NCBI GenBank assembly: GCA_038534295.1
Contig: JBCAXA010000001.1
Coordinates: 682,001 to 746,000 of the forward strand
DNA: 64,000 nt
Direction of reading: 5' to 3'
From: JBCAXA01 sp038534295
Lineage (GTDB): Bacteria > Pseudomonadota > Gammaproteobacteria > Steroidobacterales > Woeseiaceae
Part shown: piece after piece, positions 16,355 through 26,017 of the stretch
Position numbering within the stretch: the first letter of the stretch is position 1
How the letters are laid out: the number at the start of each line of letters is the position of its first letter
Made by a program: the position numbers and the translations under genes
The notes under the pieces: generated by a model
Told to the model about the DNA's origin: nothing
Seen by the model: only the letters and a program-made list of their open reading frames with translations
Database searches by the model: none

Positions 16355-18319
16355 ATGCGTGCGATTCGCTCTTGGCGGTTCACAGCCGCGATCGTTTTTA
16401 CGGTAGCAACCTTTCCGGTTGCCATCGCGGACGACGCCCTGCTCGCCGATCAGCGAGCAGCGTTTCGCAACGCGTGGTCATTGGCCGAACGTGGCGAGTG
16501 GCAGCTGTCACCGGGCGAAGAAAAACTCCTCAAAGCGTACACGCTGTGGCCGTATTTACGGGGTCGCTATCTAGAAGCGACGCTGCGCAAGCGACCGGCC
16601 GCGGAAATAAACCAATTTCTGGCAGATCACGGCACCAGCCGACCAGCGCGCTCGCTGCGCTATCGCTGGGCGCGCCAGCTGCACAAGTCCGGCGACTGGC
16701 TCGGCTACCTCGGCATCTACCGAGCGTTTTACAAAAGCCTCGGCAACACCGAACTGGATTGCCGAGCGGTTGCCGCCCAGATCGCCGCCAATGAGCCGAT
16801 CAATGGCGCGCTTGCGCTGTCGCTATGGCGCGTTGGCCATAGCCAGCACGCGACCTGCGATCCCGTGTTCGCCTGGCTGACGGACACTGGCCTGGTCAGC
16901 ACCGACGAAATTCGCGAACGTTTCGACATTGCGATAGAGGCACGCGAATTCGGTCTCGCGCGCTGGCTGGCCAAAAAGCTGGGCCCGACGGAACAAGCAA
17001 CAGCCGCACGTTGGATCGCCCTGCGCGACCGGCCGGCCAAGGCCCTCGGCGATACGGACCGAGCCAAACTCGCGAGTTTCCCGAACGAACTTCGCTACGG
17101 CGTCGGCCGATTGGCTCGCGATGACACCACCAAGGCGATGCAGCGCTGGCGCAAACTCCAGGAACAGCACGATTTTCCACCGGCAGTGGCGGCAGCCACG
17201 ACCGAGCGCATTGCGCTCATCGCTGCGTGGCGTCACGAAGCGCACGCCGCGGAATTTATCGCCGCCGTGCCGCCTGCGTTTGCGTCTCTCGAACTTGCCG
17301 AATGGCGGGTCCGCGACGCGTTGCGGCGCGGCGATATGGTCGCGGTGCAGAAGGCTATCGCCGCCTTGCCGACGGCTGAACGTGAGCAGGAACGTTGGCG
17401 TTACTGGCTCGCGATCGCGGTGCAGGAGAAAGAGCCGGCGGCAGCACGATTGTTACTGGACGAGCTGGCCGGTGAGCGCAGCTATTACGGCTTCTTAGCC
17501 GCGGATCGAATCGAGCGTGCGTACACCTTAGGTCATCGCGACATCGTGCGAGACCGCGAGCTGCTCACCGAGCTACGCGGCGACCCATCCGTTCACCAGG
17601 CGCTGGAACTGCACGCCGTGGGACTCAACGGCCGTGCCCGCGCCCAATGGGACAGCGCGATGCAAACGCTGTCGGCGGCGGGCCGTCAGCAGGCCGCCCT
17701 ACTCGCAGCGGAGTCGGGCTGGGTGAGTCGTTCGATCGCCGCGGTGGCAAAAGCCGGCCACTACGACGATCTTGCCATTCGCTATCCGACACCCTGGTAC
17801 GACGCATTCGCTGCTGCGGCTCGCGACAATGAAATTTCGGTCGCTTGGACGTATGGCATTGCGCGCAGCGAGTCACTGTTCATGCCGGATGTGCGCTCAT
17901 CGGCCGGCGCTGTCGGCGTGATGCAACTGCTGCCGAGCACCGCGCGTTCAACGGCGCGCGCGATCGGCTTTAAGTTTCGCGGCATCACGACACTGACCGA
18001 CGCCACGAGCAACATCCGTCTCGGCACACGCTACCTCGCCGGTCTCGCGCAACGCTTCGAGGGCCATGAGGCGCTAGCGACGGCCGCGTACAACGCCGGC
18101 CCACATCGCGTCGATCGATGGCTCGAAGGCGCTGGCGGGATGCCAGCGGACGTTTGGGTAGAAACGATTCCGTTCGACGAGACGCGCGGCTATGTGCAGC
18201 GCGTGCTGGCAGCCCGTGCCGTTTTTCATTGGCGTCTCACGGACGCTCAGCGACGTGTGTCGCAGTCGCTGCCGCCCATTCCGCCGGTGGCGCCGCGTGT
18301 TGCCCGCCTCGACCAATAA
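16355..18319 (+). CDS. slt: Soluble lytic murein transglycosylase (Slt70-like)
   Basis: 654 residues with a signal peptide (cut near VAIADD). The long alpha-helical superhelical U-domain (about 25-470) precedes the C-terminal SLT lysozyme-like domain. The catalytic Glu506 lies in IARSESLFMPDVRSSAGAVG, followed by VMQLLPSTA, ATAAYNAGPHRVDRWL and DVWVETIPFDETRGYVQRVL, all family hallmarks. It cleaves the MurNAc-GlcNAc bond, forming 1,6-anhydromuropeptides in the periplasm. Confidence 0.94.
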   Translation: MRAIRSWRFTAAIVFTVATFPVAIADDALLADQRAAFRNAWSLAERGEWQLSPGEEKLLKAYTLWPYLRGRYLEATLRKRPAAEINQFLADHGTSRPARSLRYRWARQLHKSGDWLGYLGIYRAFYKSLGNTELDCRAVAAQIAANEPINGALALSLWRVGHSQHATCDPVFAWLTDTGLVSTDEIRERFDIAIEAREFGLARWLAKKLGPTEQATAARWIALRDRPAKALGDTDRAKLASFPNELRYGVGRLARDDTTKAMQRWRKLQEQHDFPPAVAAATTERIALIAAWRHEAHAAEFIAAVPPAFASLELAEWRVRDALRRGDMVAVQKAIAALPTAEREQERWRYWLAIAVQEKEPAAARLLLDELAGERSYYGFLAADRIERAYTLGHRDIVRDRELLTELRGDPSVHQALELHAVGLNGRARAQWDSAMQTLSAAGRQQAALLAAESGWVSRSIAAVAKAGHYDDLAIRYPTPWYDAFAAAARDNEISVAWTYGIARSESLFMPDVRSSAGAVGVMQLLPSTARSTARAIGFKFRGITTLTDATSNIRLGTRYLAGLAQRFEGHEALATAAYNAGPHRVDRWLEGAGGMPADVWVETIPFDETRGYVQRVLAARAVFHWRLTDAQRRVSQSLPPIPPVAPRVARLDQ

Positions 18320-18382
18320 CGCACCGCGGCGCGAGGTCAACTATACTGCGCGGCCTTTGCGAACCGCTTCACTGTTAACGGT

Positions 18383-19330
18383 ATGAGCGAACGATCGATC
18401 TGTTTATTGGGTGGCACGGGCTTCATCGGCCGGCAACTGGCGGCCCGGTTGAATGCCGACGGCCACCACGTCCGGGTACCGACCCGCAAAGCCGACACGG
18501 GGCGCCGTCTCCGAGTATTGCCGGCAGTCACCGTCCGGGTCGCCGACGTCCATGACGAAAACGCGCTTGCCAAAGAACTTGCCGGCTGCGACGTTGCGAT
18601 AAATCTCATCGGCATTTTGAACGAGTCTGGCGACAACGGTCGCGGCTTCGAGCACGCGCACGCCGAACTTGCACGCAAGCTGGTCGCCGCGTGCGAAGCA
18701 CAGGGCGTGCGACGACTCATTCAGATGAGCGCGCTGCGCGCCAGCGCCGACGGGCCGAGCTATTACCTGCGCTCGAAGGCGGCGGCCGAAGAAGCAATCC
18801 GCGACTCGCAGCTGGACTGGACCATCCTGCAACCGTCGGTGGTCTTCGGCGACGAAGACTCATTCACCAATCGATTCGCCGAACTCTTGAAGCTCGCCAA
18901 AGTGCTGCCGCTGGCGAGACCCAATGCCCGCTTTGCGCCGGTATACGTCGGCGATGTCGTCGAGGTCATGGCCCGGGCAGTGAACGACGAGACCATGATC
19001 GGGCAAACGTACCAGTTGTGCGGCCCACGCGTTTACTCGCTGCGTGAACTGGTCGACTACATTCGCGAAACCAGCGGTCTCGGCGGCGTTACGGTCGGTC
19101 TGCCCGATTCCCTCGCGAAGCTGCAGGGCCGCATCATGCAGTGGCTGCCCGGCCAACCGTTTTCGATGGACAATTACCGCTCGCTGACCGTCCACAGCAT
19201 TTGCGATACGAACGGCTTCAAGACGCTAGGCATCGAACCGCAGTCGCTCGAAGCGCTTGCACCGGCGTGGTTGGCACCGACCTCACGCAACGCCCGGCTG
19301 TCGGCTTACCGGCGCGACGCCGGCCGCTAA
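18383..19330 (+). CDS. Complex I NDUFA9-subunit family protein (NAD(P)-binding SDR)
   Basis: 315 residues of the atypical short-chain dehydrogenase/reductase family. The nucleotide-binding motif GGTGFIGRQLAARL is at residues 10-23. Then come VAINLIGILNES and the modified active-site region SALRASADGPSYYLRSKAAA, where Tyr and Lys are retained. RFAPVYVGDVVEVM and YQLCGPRVYSLRELVDYI match bacterial NDUFA9-like proteins. Function is uncertain: an accessory role in quinone or complex I biology is inferred from the family. The last 4 bp overlap the convergent gene. Confidence 0.85.
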   Translation: MSERSICLLGGTGFIGRQLAARLNADGHHVRVPTRKADTGRRLRVLPAVTVRVADVHDENALAKELAGCDVAINLIGILNESGDNGRGFEHAHAELARKLVAACEAQGVRRLIQMSALRASADGPSYYLRSKAAAEEAIRDSQLDWTILQPSVVFGDEDSFTNRFAELLKLAKVLPLARPNARFAPVYVGDVVEVMARAVNDETMIGQTYQLCGPRVYSLRELVDYIRETSGLGGVTVGLPDSLAKLQGRIMQWLPGQPFSMDNYRSLTVHSICDTNGFKTLGIEPQSLEALAPAWLAPTSRNARLSAYRRDAGR

Positions 19331-20406
19331 GGCGCCGGCACCGCGACGTCCGCCAATGCGGCGCGACGACTTTCCCGATCCGGCAGCGCCGCGATAGCAG
19401 CGCTACGCTCGTAGAAGCACGTCAGGTCGCGCCCACAGTCCTCGTACAGGCGCATGAACGCCGGCACCAGCGCGTAGTACGTCGCGATGGGAACCAGCAT
19501 CGCGTTGTTCGCCGGCGAGCGCGGTGTCCCGGTCAGATTGCGCTCGGTTGCGAGCGTCGCATAAGCATCGCTCAGCTCGGCGAACACCTGCGCTTTCAGC
19601 GCGCGCTTCTCAGCTTCGGGTTGCTCGCTTTGATAAACCGTCGCCAGCCGCTCGCGCGTTGCGAGCGCCAAGGCGTTAAAGTCATCGCGCAGCGCGCGGC
19701 GACGTCGATAGGCTGCGACCGCCTCGGCCGGAACTCGTGCATCCGCCCACCGAGCAAGACCAATATCGGCAACGGCCGTGGCGTAGGACTCGTTGAACTC
19801 GGCGTCGCCTTTGACGTAGAACTGCTGATGCGCCAGCTCGTGGAACAGCGTTGCGACTAAGCCGACGGAATCCGCACCGAGCATCGTACTGAGCACCGGA
19901 TCGCGGAACCGACCCAAGGTCGAGTACGCCGGTACGCCGCCAACGTAGGTGTCGTAGCCTTTTTTCTCGAGCCGCGCCGCATCGCGATGAGCGCGCTCCT
20001 CGGCGAAGTGCCCGCGATACGCCACACAACCGACGATCGGAAAACACCATCGGTACGGCTCGAGCGCCAACTCCGGCGCCGCGAAAACATTCCAGACCAC
20101 GTACGGCCGACCGATGTCGGCGTAGGTGAGATAGCTGCCGTTGTCGGGCAGCGCAAGCTCGCCGACGGCGAACGCGCGCGCATCGCGGACCAGCTCGAGC
20201 TGCTCGGCGACAGCTGGCTCCAGCGTCCCTGCTTCGAGCAGCTGATCGATGTCCTCGCGTTTGTTCAACACCGACCATTGGCCGCTGGCTGCGCGCAAGT
20301 AATAGCAGCCGTTGAGGCTCACGGTGGCGCTCAGCACGAGCGCGACGGCGGCCAAAGCGACCCAGCGACGCCAACGGCGCGGCGTAGCGCCGGATTCTGG
20401 TGACAT
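19327..20406 (-). CDS. Putative zinc aminopeptidase lipoprotein (COG4324/PF10023-like)
   Basis: About 359 residues from the ATG at 20406; the frame extends 15 codons further but this start gives a proper lipoprotein signal with lipobox LNGC (SLNGCYYLRAASGQWSVLNK). The zinc-peptidase motif HELAHQQFYVKGDAEFNESY contains HExxH and a downstream Glu ligand candidate. The region IGRPYVVWNVFAAPEL resembles predicted aminopeptidases of this family. It probably sits on the outer membrane facing the periplasm. It is divergent from cca with only 43 bp between starts. Confidence 0.8.
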   Translation of the reverse strand: MSPESGATPRRWRRWVALAAVALVLSATVSLNGCYYLRAASGQWSVLNKREDIDQLLEAGTLEPAVAEQLELVRDARAFAVGELALPDNGSYLTYADIGRPYVVWNVFAAPELALEPYRWCFPIVGCVAYRGHFAEERAHRDAARLEKKGYDTYVGGVPAYSTLGRFRDPVLSTMLGADSVGLVATLFHELAHQQFYVKGDAEFNESYATAVADIGLARWADARVPAEAVAAYRRRRALRDDFNALALATRERLATVYQSEQPEAEKRALKAQVFAELSDAYATLATERNLTGTPRSPANNAMLVPIATYYALVPAFMRLYEDCGRDLTCFYERSAAIAALPDRESRRAALADVAVPAP

Positions 20407-20449
20407 CAAAGTCTCGGACTGGAGAAAGGCACGACGGTAGGATAGCAAC

Positions 20450-21670
20450 ATGGACGTTTATCTGGTCGGCGGCGCCGTTCGTGACGAACTGCTGGGGCTC
20501 CCGGTTCGCGAACGCGATTGGGTGGTGGTGGGCGCCGAACCGCAAACATTGCTGGACGCCGGTTACCGCCCGGTCGGCAAAGACTTTCCGGTATTTCTGC
20601 ATCCGGAGACGAACGAGGAATACGCGCTGGCCCGAACGGAGCGCAAGGTCAGCGTCGGCTACCACGGTTTCGATTTCAATGCCTCGACGGACGTGACGCT
20701 AGAGGAGGATCTCGCGCGTCGCGACCTCACGATCAATGCATTGGCGCGCGCTAGCGATGGCGCGTTAATTGACCCGTACGGTGGACAGCGCGACCTCGAC
20801 GCGCGCCTACTGCGCCATGTAAGCGATGCGTTTGTCGAAGACCCGGTACGCATTTTGCGCCTGGCCCGGTTCGCAGCACGCTTCGCCGATCTCGGTTTTG
20901 CCGTGGCCCCGGAAACGCTTGCGCTTGCGCAACGCATTGTCGCTAGCGGTGAAACCGACCATTTGCAGCCGGACCGCATCTGGAAAGAAACGGAACGGGC
21001 GCTCGCCGGGCCGAATCCTCAAGTGTATTTCGAGGTACTCCGTGCAACCGGTGCGCTCGCGACGGTGTTTCCGGAGATCGACCGTTTGTTTGGCGTTCCG
21101 CAATCGCCAAAAAATCACCCCGAAATCGATACCGGCGTGCACACGATGATGGTGCTGGGCGCAGCCGCCGATCTTTCCGGCGACGTCGCCGTGCGCTTTG
21201 CGGCACTGACGCATGATCTCGGCAAAGGCCTAACGCCGCGCGAACAATGGCCGAGCCATCACGGCCACGAACAGACCAGCGTATCGCTGGTAATGGCGAT
21301 GGCCGAACGTTTGCCGCTGCCGCGCGCTGTCCGCGATCTCGCGTTAATCGTGGCCAAGATCCACGGCGATGTGCACCGCGCGACCGAGCTGCGACCCGGC
21401 ACGGTGCTGCGTTTGTTTCGCGACATGGATGCGTTTCGCCGCCCGCAGCGCGTCGCTGCCGTGTTGACGGCGTGCGAGGCCGACTCGCGCGGACGCACCG
21501 GGTTTGAGGACACGCCGTACCCCGCCGCGCGCTACTTGCGCGCGTGCTTCGCGGCCGCGCAAGCCGTCTCGGTTCAGGACATCATGGCGGACGGCTTCAG
21601 CGGCGCGGCGCTGGGTACCGAGCTCGACCGTCGGCGTACGGCGGCGATCGCCGCCGTTGCGCGCGAGTGA
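20450..21670 (+). CDS. cca: Multifunctional CCA tRNA nucleotidyltransferase with HD domain
   Basis: 406 residues, the length of the gammaproteobacterial multifunctional Cca. It starts directly with the class II nucleotidyltransferase motif (MDVYLVGGAVRDELLG) and has the metal-binding ERDWVVVG equivalent, RRDLTINALA and the neck region QPDRIWKETERAL. A C-terminal HD phosphohydrolase domain (THDLGKGLTPREQWPSHHGH) adds phosphatase/phosphodiesterase activity. It adds or repairs the 3' CCA of tRNAs, although the tRNA gene in this window already encodes CCA. Confidence 0.95.
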   Translation: MDVYLVGGAVRDELLGLPVRERDWVVVGAEPQTLLDAGYRPVGKDFPVFLHPETNEEYALARTERKVSVGYHGFDFNASTDVTLEEDLARRDLTINALARASDGALIDPYGGQRDLDARLLRHVSDAFVEDPVRILRLARFAARFADLGFAVAPETLALAQRIVASGETDHLQPDRIWKETERALAGPNPQVYFEVLRATGALATVFPEIDRLFGVPQSPKNHPEIDTGVHTMMVLGAAADLSGDVAVRFAALTHDLGKGLTPREQWPSHHGHEQTSVSLVMAMAERLPLPRAVRDLALIVAKIHGDVHRATELRPGTVLRLFRDMDAFRRPQRVAAVLTACEADSRGRTGFEDTPYPAARYLRACFAAAQAVSVQDIMADGFSGAALGTELDRRRTAAIAAVARE

Positions 21671-21681
21671 TGTTCTCTTAG

Positions 21682-22542
21682 CTATTTGCTGCCGCCAAAG
21701 AAATACACGAATACGCTTGCGTAGAACGCGCCGTCGCCGTCGTCCGATTCGCTGTAGCCAAGACTGAGTTCGAGGTCGGTGCGCGCACTCGACGGAATCG
21801 TCCACAGCACAGTGGCGCTCTCAACCACCAAATCGCCGATGGCAAGCTCATCACGACCGAGTTCGATACCGACCAGATGGTCTCCGATGGGCCACTCGGC
21901 CGTGGCGAGATAGCTCGAGTCCCGCAGCGCGCCGGCGAGCGTCAGCGTGGTCGGATTCACACGACGGGTCAGATCGAACAGCGCCAGCGCATCGACATTG
22001 CGATCGTAGTCCCAGGTCATGCCGCGCAACGACACGGACCAGCCGTCGTCGCCCCGGTAGCGAACGTTGCCGCCGAAGCCATCGCCGTTGACGCCCGCGG
22101 TAATTCGTCGACCGTCGAAGTCCCCAATCGGGACGATCTGGAAAACGAGCTCGATATCGCGGCGTTCACCGTCGATTCCGAAACGCCAAGCGCCGACGTC
22201 GACGGCGATTCTGGCACGCAGGTCATCGCTTTCAATCAAGTCGTCATCGCCCCAACGGCCAGCACCGAGCGAGAACGAAAACGGCTCGAAATCCTGACTG
22301 ATCGTGAGGTCGTAAGAGCGCGTTTCGATGTTCGACGTCACCGTATCGGCGTCGCTCACCGCGGCGGTCAGGGTCACGAAAGTCGACTCGGTGAGGCCCA
22401 CATCGACCAGACCTGCCAACGAACGGCCGTTGCTGTCATCCGCGCCGACGCCGCCACCCAACACGTAATCGAGCGCATACGCTGGCGACGCCGTGGCGGC
22501 GAACGCCCAGGCGCCAAGCAAGGCTGCTCTAAGCGAAGACAT
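21682..22542 (-). CDS. Exported beta-barrel-like protein of unknown function
   Basis: 286 residues with a signal peptide (cut near SPAYALD). The mature part is made of alternating hydrophobic/polar strands (YDLTISQDFEPFSFSLGAG, LELSLGYSESDDGDG) and ends with an aromatic C-terminal strand YASVFVYFF, suggestive of an outer-membrane beta-barrel, although the last residues GGSK are not the classical terminal Phe. Its start overlaps the end of uppP by 14 bp, so it is probably translated from the same transcript. No function can be assigned. Confidence 0.65.
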   Translation of the reverse strand: MSSLRAALLGAWAFAATASPAYALDYVLGGGVGADDSNGRSLAGLVDVGLTESTFVTLTAAVSDADTVTSNIETRSYDLTISQDFEPFSFSLGAGRWGDDDLIESDDLRARIAVDVGAWRFGIDGERRDIELVFQIVPIGDFDGRRITAGVNGDGFGGNVRYRGDDGWSVSLRGMTWDYDRNVDALALFDLTRRVNPTTLTLAGALRDSSYLATAEWPIGDHLVGIELGRDELAIGDLVVESATVLWTIPSSARTDLELSLGYSESDDGDGAFYASVFVYFFGGSK

Positions 22543-23326
22543 AGAAAATCACCGCAGCGAGAACAATCCGATACACAGCAAATGGCGCCATACCTACAAA
22601 CTCGACGAATTTTAGGAAGTAGCGAATCGTCAAATACGCTACCAGCCCGGACAAAGCCGCGCCAAGGCCAAGCTCAGTCCAGCGGACCGGTGCGTCGCTC
22701 GTAACGAGATCCACCGTGACGGCGAGGCTCGCAAGAACGATTACGGGCACCGACATCAAGAAAGAGAAACGCGCGGCGGCGGTTCTGGTGTACCCCATCG
22801 CCAATGCGGCCGTCATCGTGATGCCGGATCGCGATGTGCCGGGAATGAGCGCCAACGCCTGCGCGCAGCCGAGCGCCAGGGCCGCCCGAAAGCCGTACGC
22901 CTGCTCCGCCTTCAGCTGGGGACCGAAGCGATCGGCAAGCCACAACGCAATCCCGAAAACGAGCGTTGTCGTTGCGATGACCATCGGCGAACGCGCGACC
23001 GTTTCGATCCAATCGCCAAGCGCGAGCGCCGCGATGCCGGCGGGCAGAGTGGCCACGATCAGCATGAGGCCCAACCGAGCGTCCCGATTGATGGGCTTAC
23101 CAGGCCGTATGCTGAGAACGCCGCCCGCGATGCCGATGAGGTCCCGGTAAAAGTACGTAGTCACTCCTGCCAGCGTGCCGAGATGCACCGCTACGTCGAA
23201 CGCCAAGCCCTGATCCGGCCAACCGGCAAGGCGCGGCGTCAGCACCAGATGACCGGAACTGGAAATCGGCAGGAACTCGGTAAACCCCTGCACGATGGCA
23301 AGCACAACGATCTGCACCAGCGTCAT
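22529..23326 (-). CDS. uppP: Undecaprenyl-diphosphatase
   Basis: 265 residues from the ATG at 23326, the standard BacA/UppP start (MTLVQIVVLAIVQGFTEFLP). The catalytic motifs are present: ISSSGHL after the first helix and PGTSRSGITM in the middle. The protein has several transmembrane helices. It dephosphorylates undecaprenyl pyrophosphate to recycle the cell-wall lipid carrier. The ATG overlaps the upstream MidA stop (ATGA), showing translational coupling. Confidence 0.94.
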   Translation of the reverse strand: MTLVQIVVLAIVQGFTEFLPISSSGHLVLTPRLAGWPDQGLAFDVAVHLGTLAGVTTYFYRDLIGIAGGVLSIRPGKPINRDARLGLMLIVATLPAGIAALALGDWIETVARSPMVIATTTLVFGIALWLADRFGPQLKAEQAYGFRAALALGCAQALALIPGTSRSGITMTAALAMGYTRTAAARFSFLMSVPVIVLASLAVTVDLVTSDAPVRWTELGLGAALSGLVAYLTIRYFLKFVEFVGMAPFAVYRIVLAAVIFYVFA

Positions 23327-24498
23327 AGGCTGTAGCGAAGATCCTGAAAGCCGAAGCCGGCGACGGGCGGCAGTGTGCCACGTTCGAAGCCGATAAAGCG
23401 GAACCGCTCGCCCATTTCGCCGGGCAAGGTCAGCGTTTTCAGCGCTGCCGCCTGGCGCAACTGCTCGTCGGCGCTTAGATCGCCACGACACTCATCGGTA
23501 AGGCCACCCCCCAGCAGAAAGCCGGCTTGCGTCGTGAAACCGGTAAGCGTCGACCCAGCCGCAACCCCAGCCTCGGCCAGCGTCGTGAAATCAACCCACG
23601 CCGTCATATCGACCAGACCCGGCGCAAACAGCGGGTCGTCGATGGCCTGGTGTCGGAAATGACAGCGAAACGTACCGTCGTATCGTTCGTCGGCGTAGTA
23701 CTCGCTAGCGCCGGCGCCGTAATCGCAAAGCAGCACGAGTCCGGCATCGACAGTGCGCACTACCGCCGTCACCCAGTTCGCAAGGGCCGGACAATACTCC
23801 GACGTATAGCCCGGCGGAAATGGCGACCCGCGACGTTGTTCGAGCGCGGCGAGGTCGGCGGCAACCGTCGACGGTGCCGAGCGCTCGGCGATACGCAGCG
23901 CGTCGCCGTCCGCCGCCAGGCCGAGCTCGTCAAAGCCCGTCGCGGTACGGCGAAAGCGTCGAACCGGCAGCGCGTCGGCCACCTCATTGCCAAGCACGAC
24001 GCCGCGGATCGTTTGTGTTGTCGGATCATCAAACCAATCGAGCGTGATTTGCGGCTGCTGCGTCCAATGCTCGAGTCGCGCGCGCTGACGCGCCGCGAGG
24101 TCGGGACTGACTTCTACCAGTCGGTAGTCGAGCGAGCGCTCGCGCTCGGCAAACCAGCCGATGACTGCATCGGCCAACGCTCCGCTACCGGGTCCGTACT
24201 CGACGATAGTGCTCGTTTGCAGCGCGTCGAGAATGGGCGCGCAATTGCGGGCAATGACGCGCCCGAACAGCGGCGAGACCTCCGGTGCCGTGACAAAATC
24301 GCCGTCCCGACCGAACTTCCGCAGGCCCGCCACGTAGTAGCCGAGCGCCGGGGCATACAGCGCCTCGTGCATGAATACATCGAACGGCAGGAATCCACCG
24401 GCATCATGGGTGCGAGCAATGATGTGGGCGCGCACGTCATCCGCGTGCGCTTTGAGCTCAGCGGTCAGTGCCGGCCCGTTGTGTGCCGGCGCCGCCAT
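23323..24498 (-). CDS. SAM-dependent methyltransferase, MidA/NDUFAF7 family
   Basis: 391 residues. The N-terminal FDVFMHEALYAPALGYYVAG and RDGDFVTAPEVSPLFG are signatures of the MidA family, and the SAM motif I is VEYGPGSGALADAVIGW. Further conserved segments are LGNEVADALPVRRF, LVLLCDYGAG and GTFRCHFRHQAIDDPLFAPG. The mitochondrial homologue NDUFAF7 dimethylates an Arg of complex I; the bacterial substrate is not established. It is first in a minus-strand set with uppP and the beta-barrel-like gene. Confidence 0.88.
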   Translation of the reverse strand: MAAPAHNGPALTAELKAHADDVRAHIIARTHDAGGFLPFDVFMHEALYAPALGYYVAGLRKFGRDGDFVTAPEVSPLFGRVIARNCAPILDALQTSTIVEYGPGSGALADAVIGWFAERERSLDYRLVEVSPDLAARQRARLEHWTQQPQITLDWFDDPTTQTIRGVVLGNEVADALPVRRFRRTATGFDELGLAADGDALRIAERSAPSTVAADLAALEQRRGSPFPPGYTSEYCPALANWVTAVVRTVDAGLVLLCDYGAGASEYYADERYDGTFRCHFRHQAIDDPLFAPGLVDMTAWVDFTTLAEAGVAAGSTLTGFTTQAGFLLGGGLTDECRGDLSADEQLRQAAALKTLTLPGEMGERFRFIGFERGTLPPVAGFGFQDLRYSL

Positions 24499-24552
24499 GC
24501 GACGTACCTCTCGACAACGGCCGCCGAATTGCGGACCGCGCGCAGTATACGC

Positions 24553-25875
24553 TTAGACGCTGTCGAGATAGATGAACGCAGGTTCCGACCGGGCCGGCCG
24601 ATCGGCAGCGCGCGGCTCACGCAGCTTCTGCTGCACGGGCGAGACGCTCGGGCAGGCGCCGGTTTCGAGGTAACTGAGCGCCGTCGCTAACGATGGATCG
24701 GTATCGGCACCGACCGGCTGGTCCAGATCATCGGCGGCCGGGCAGTCGACCGGCAGGCCGTCGAAATACTGCCCTTCGTTCAATGAATTCACCGTCTCGA
24801 AGGTCGTCGCTCGCAGCGTTTTGGTGTTAGCGCAAAACAGTATGCCGCTTTGGCCCACTGGCTTGCCGAACGTGCTGTCGCCAACGATGACCACTTCGGC
24901 GTGCGGCTCCATCGAGTTGATGACGAGTTCCGACGCCGACGCGGTGCTGCCGGTCGCAATGACGACCAGGCGCGATAGCGACAGCGAGTTGTTCAGTAGT
25001 TGGAACAACTCCGTGCTGTTCAAATCGGCGTTGTCCGCGTTGAACAGCGTTCTGGAGAACACGTCTTGGTTGGCGACACCGCCACCGAGATAGTCGCCGA
25101 GCAGCTCGGCAATACGGACCAAGCCGCCACCGTTGTAGCGAAGATCGAGTACCACGGCGTTGACGTTGGCCGACTGGAACTGATTGAACGCGGTCGCGAG
25201 TTCGGACTCAGCCGTTGAGATGAACGTCGCGAACTCGATGTAGCCGATATTGCCGCCGGGTGTCGAAATGACCCGGAACTGAGGAACCGGATCGATCGTT
25301 ACGACGTCCTTGATGACCAGAACTTCGAATTCCGATCCGTCGAGGCGGCGAATCCGAAAGGTCCGCTCGATACCCACGTCGGAAGGTCCAAACGCGTTCG
25401 CAAGACCGCTGGCGCCCAAAGCTTCAACCGTCTGGCCATCCACAGCGACGATTTCTTGGCCGCGTTCGAAACCGGCGTTGGCCGCGGGGCTGCCGCTGTA
25501 GACGAAGCGAAACCGCGCCGCGTTGTTTTCGAATCGATAGGAGAACCCGAAGCCAGCGAACTGCCCCTCGCCGAAAAACTGCGTGTCTTGCTCGGTTGTC
25601 GTAATGAAGCTGAACGAGTCCAAAGGCTGAAAGCTGGTCAGGAACGCCAGCAGGTCTTCCGCCGTCGCGTAGTCATTGATATTGACGTTCGCCGGGAGCA
25701 GCGTGTTCCAGAAATACAGATCACGCATCGCATCGAGCACGAACTGCTTTTCTTCATCGACGGTGCACGCGCCAACGCCGTCCGGCGGCGGAATCAGGCC
25801 ACCGTCGCCACCGCCACCACAGCCGGCGAGAAACGTCAGAACAAAAGCAGGTATCAGGGTTTTGACTCGATGCAT
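24553..25875 (-). CDS. S41 family peptidase, lipoprotein
   Basis: About 440 residues from the ATG at 25875, which gives a lipoprotein signal (TFLAGCGGGG). A PDZ-like domain (about 120-205, FAGFGFSYRFENNAARFRFV, ANAGFERGQEIVAVDGQTVE) is followed by the tail-specific protease domain. Catalytic residues are Ser in ATGSTASASELVINSMEPH and Lys in GDSTFGKPVGQSG. It resembles C-terminal processing peptidases, but the non-standard N-terminal helical region (DAMRDLYFWNTLLPANVNIN) marks the lipoprotein subgroup found in marine bacteria. It acts in the periplasm or at the outer membrane. Confidence 0.88.
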   Translation of the reverse strand: MHRVKTLIPAFVLTFLAGCGGGGDGGLIPPPDGVGACTVDEEKQFVLDAMRDLYFWNTLLPANVNINDYATAEDLLAFLTSFQPLDSFSFITTTEQDTQFFGEGQFAGFGFSYRFENNAARFRFVYSGSPAANAGFERGQEIVAVDGQTVEALGASGLANAFGPSDVGIERTFRIRRLDGSEFEVLVIKDVVTIDPVPQFRVISTPGGNIGYIEFATFISTAESELATAFNQFQSANVNAVVLDLRYNGGGLVRIAELLGDYLGGGVANQDVFSRTLFNADNADLNSTELFQLLNNSLSLSRLVVIATGSTASASELVINSMEPHAEVVIVGDSTFGKPVGQSGILFCANTKTLRATTFETVNSLNEGQYFDGLPVDCPAADDLDQPVGADTDPSLATALSYLETGACPSVSPVQQKLREPRAADRPARSEPAFIYLDSV

Positions 25876-26017
25876 GGTCGGATTCCGCACAGGCATTTGC
25901 TCAGCACTTTGACAGCAAGCCGGCCAAAGTGCTGCATGGATTTGACGAAACGTCCGGATTGTCTAGCAAGATCGAGACGACGCGCACAGCGCGATCGCAA
26001 TTTGTCGCCAGACGGCG

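Noticed and set aside
23527..24690. A 387-codon plus-strand frame antisense to the MidA methyltransferase
   Set aside because: Its translation is Arg-rich with no motif, while the minus-strand MidA protein has clear family signatures. Long antisense frames are expected at this G+C content.
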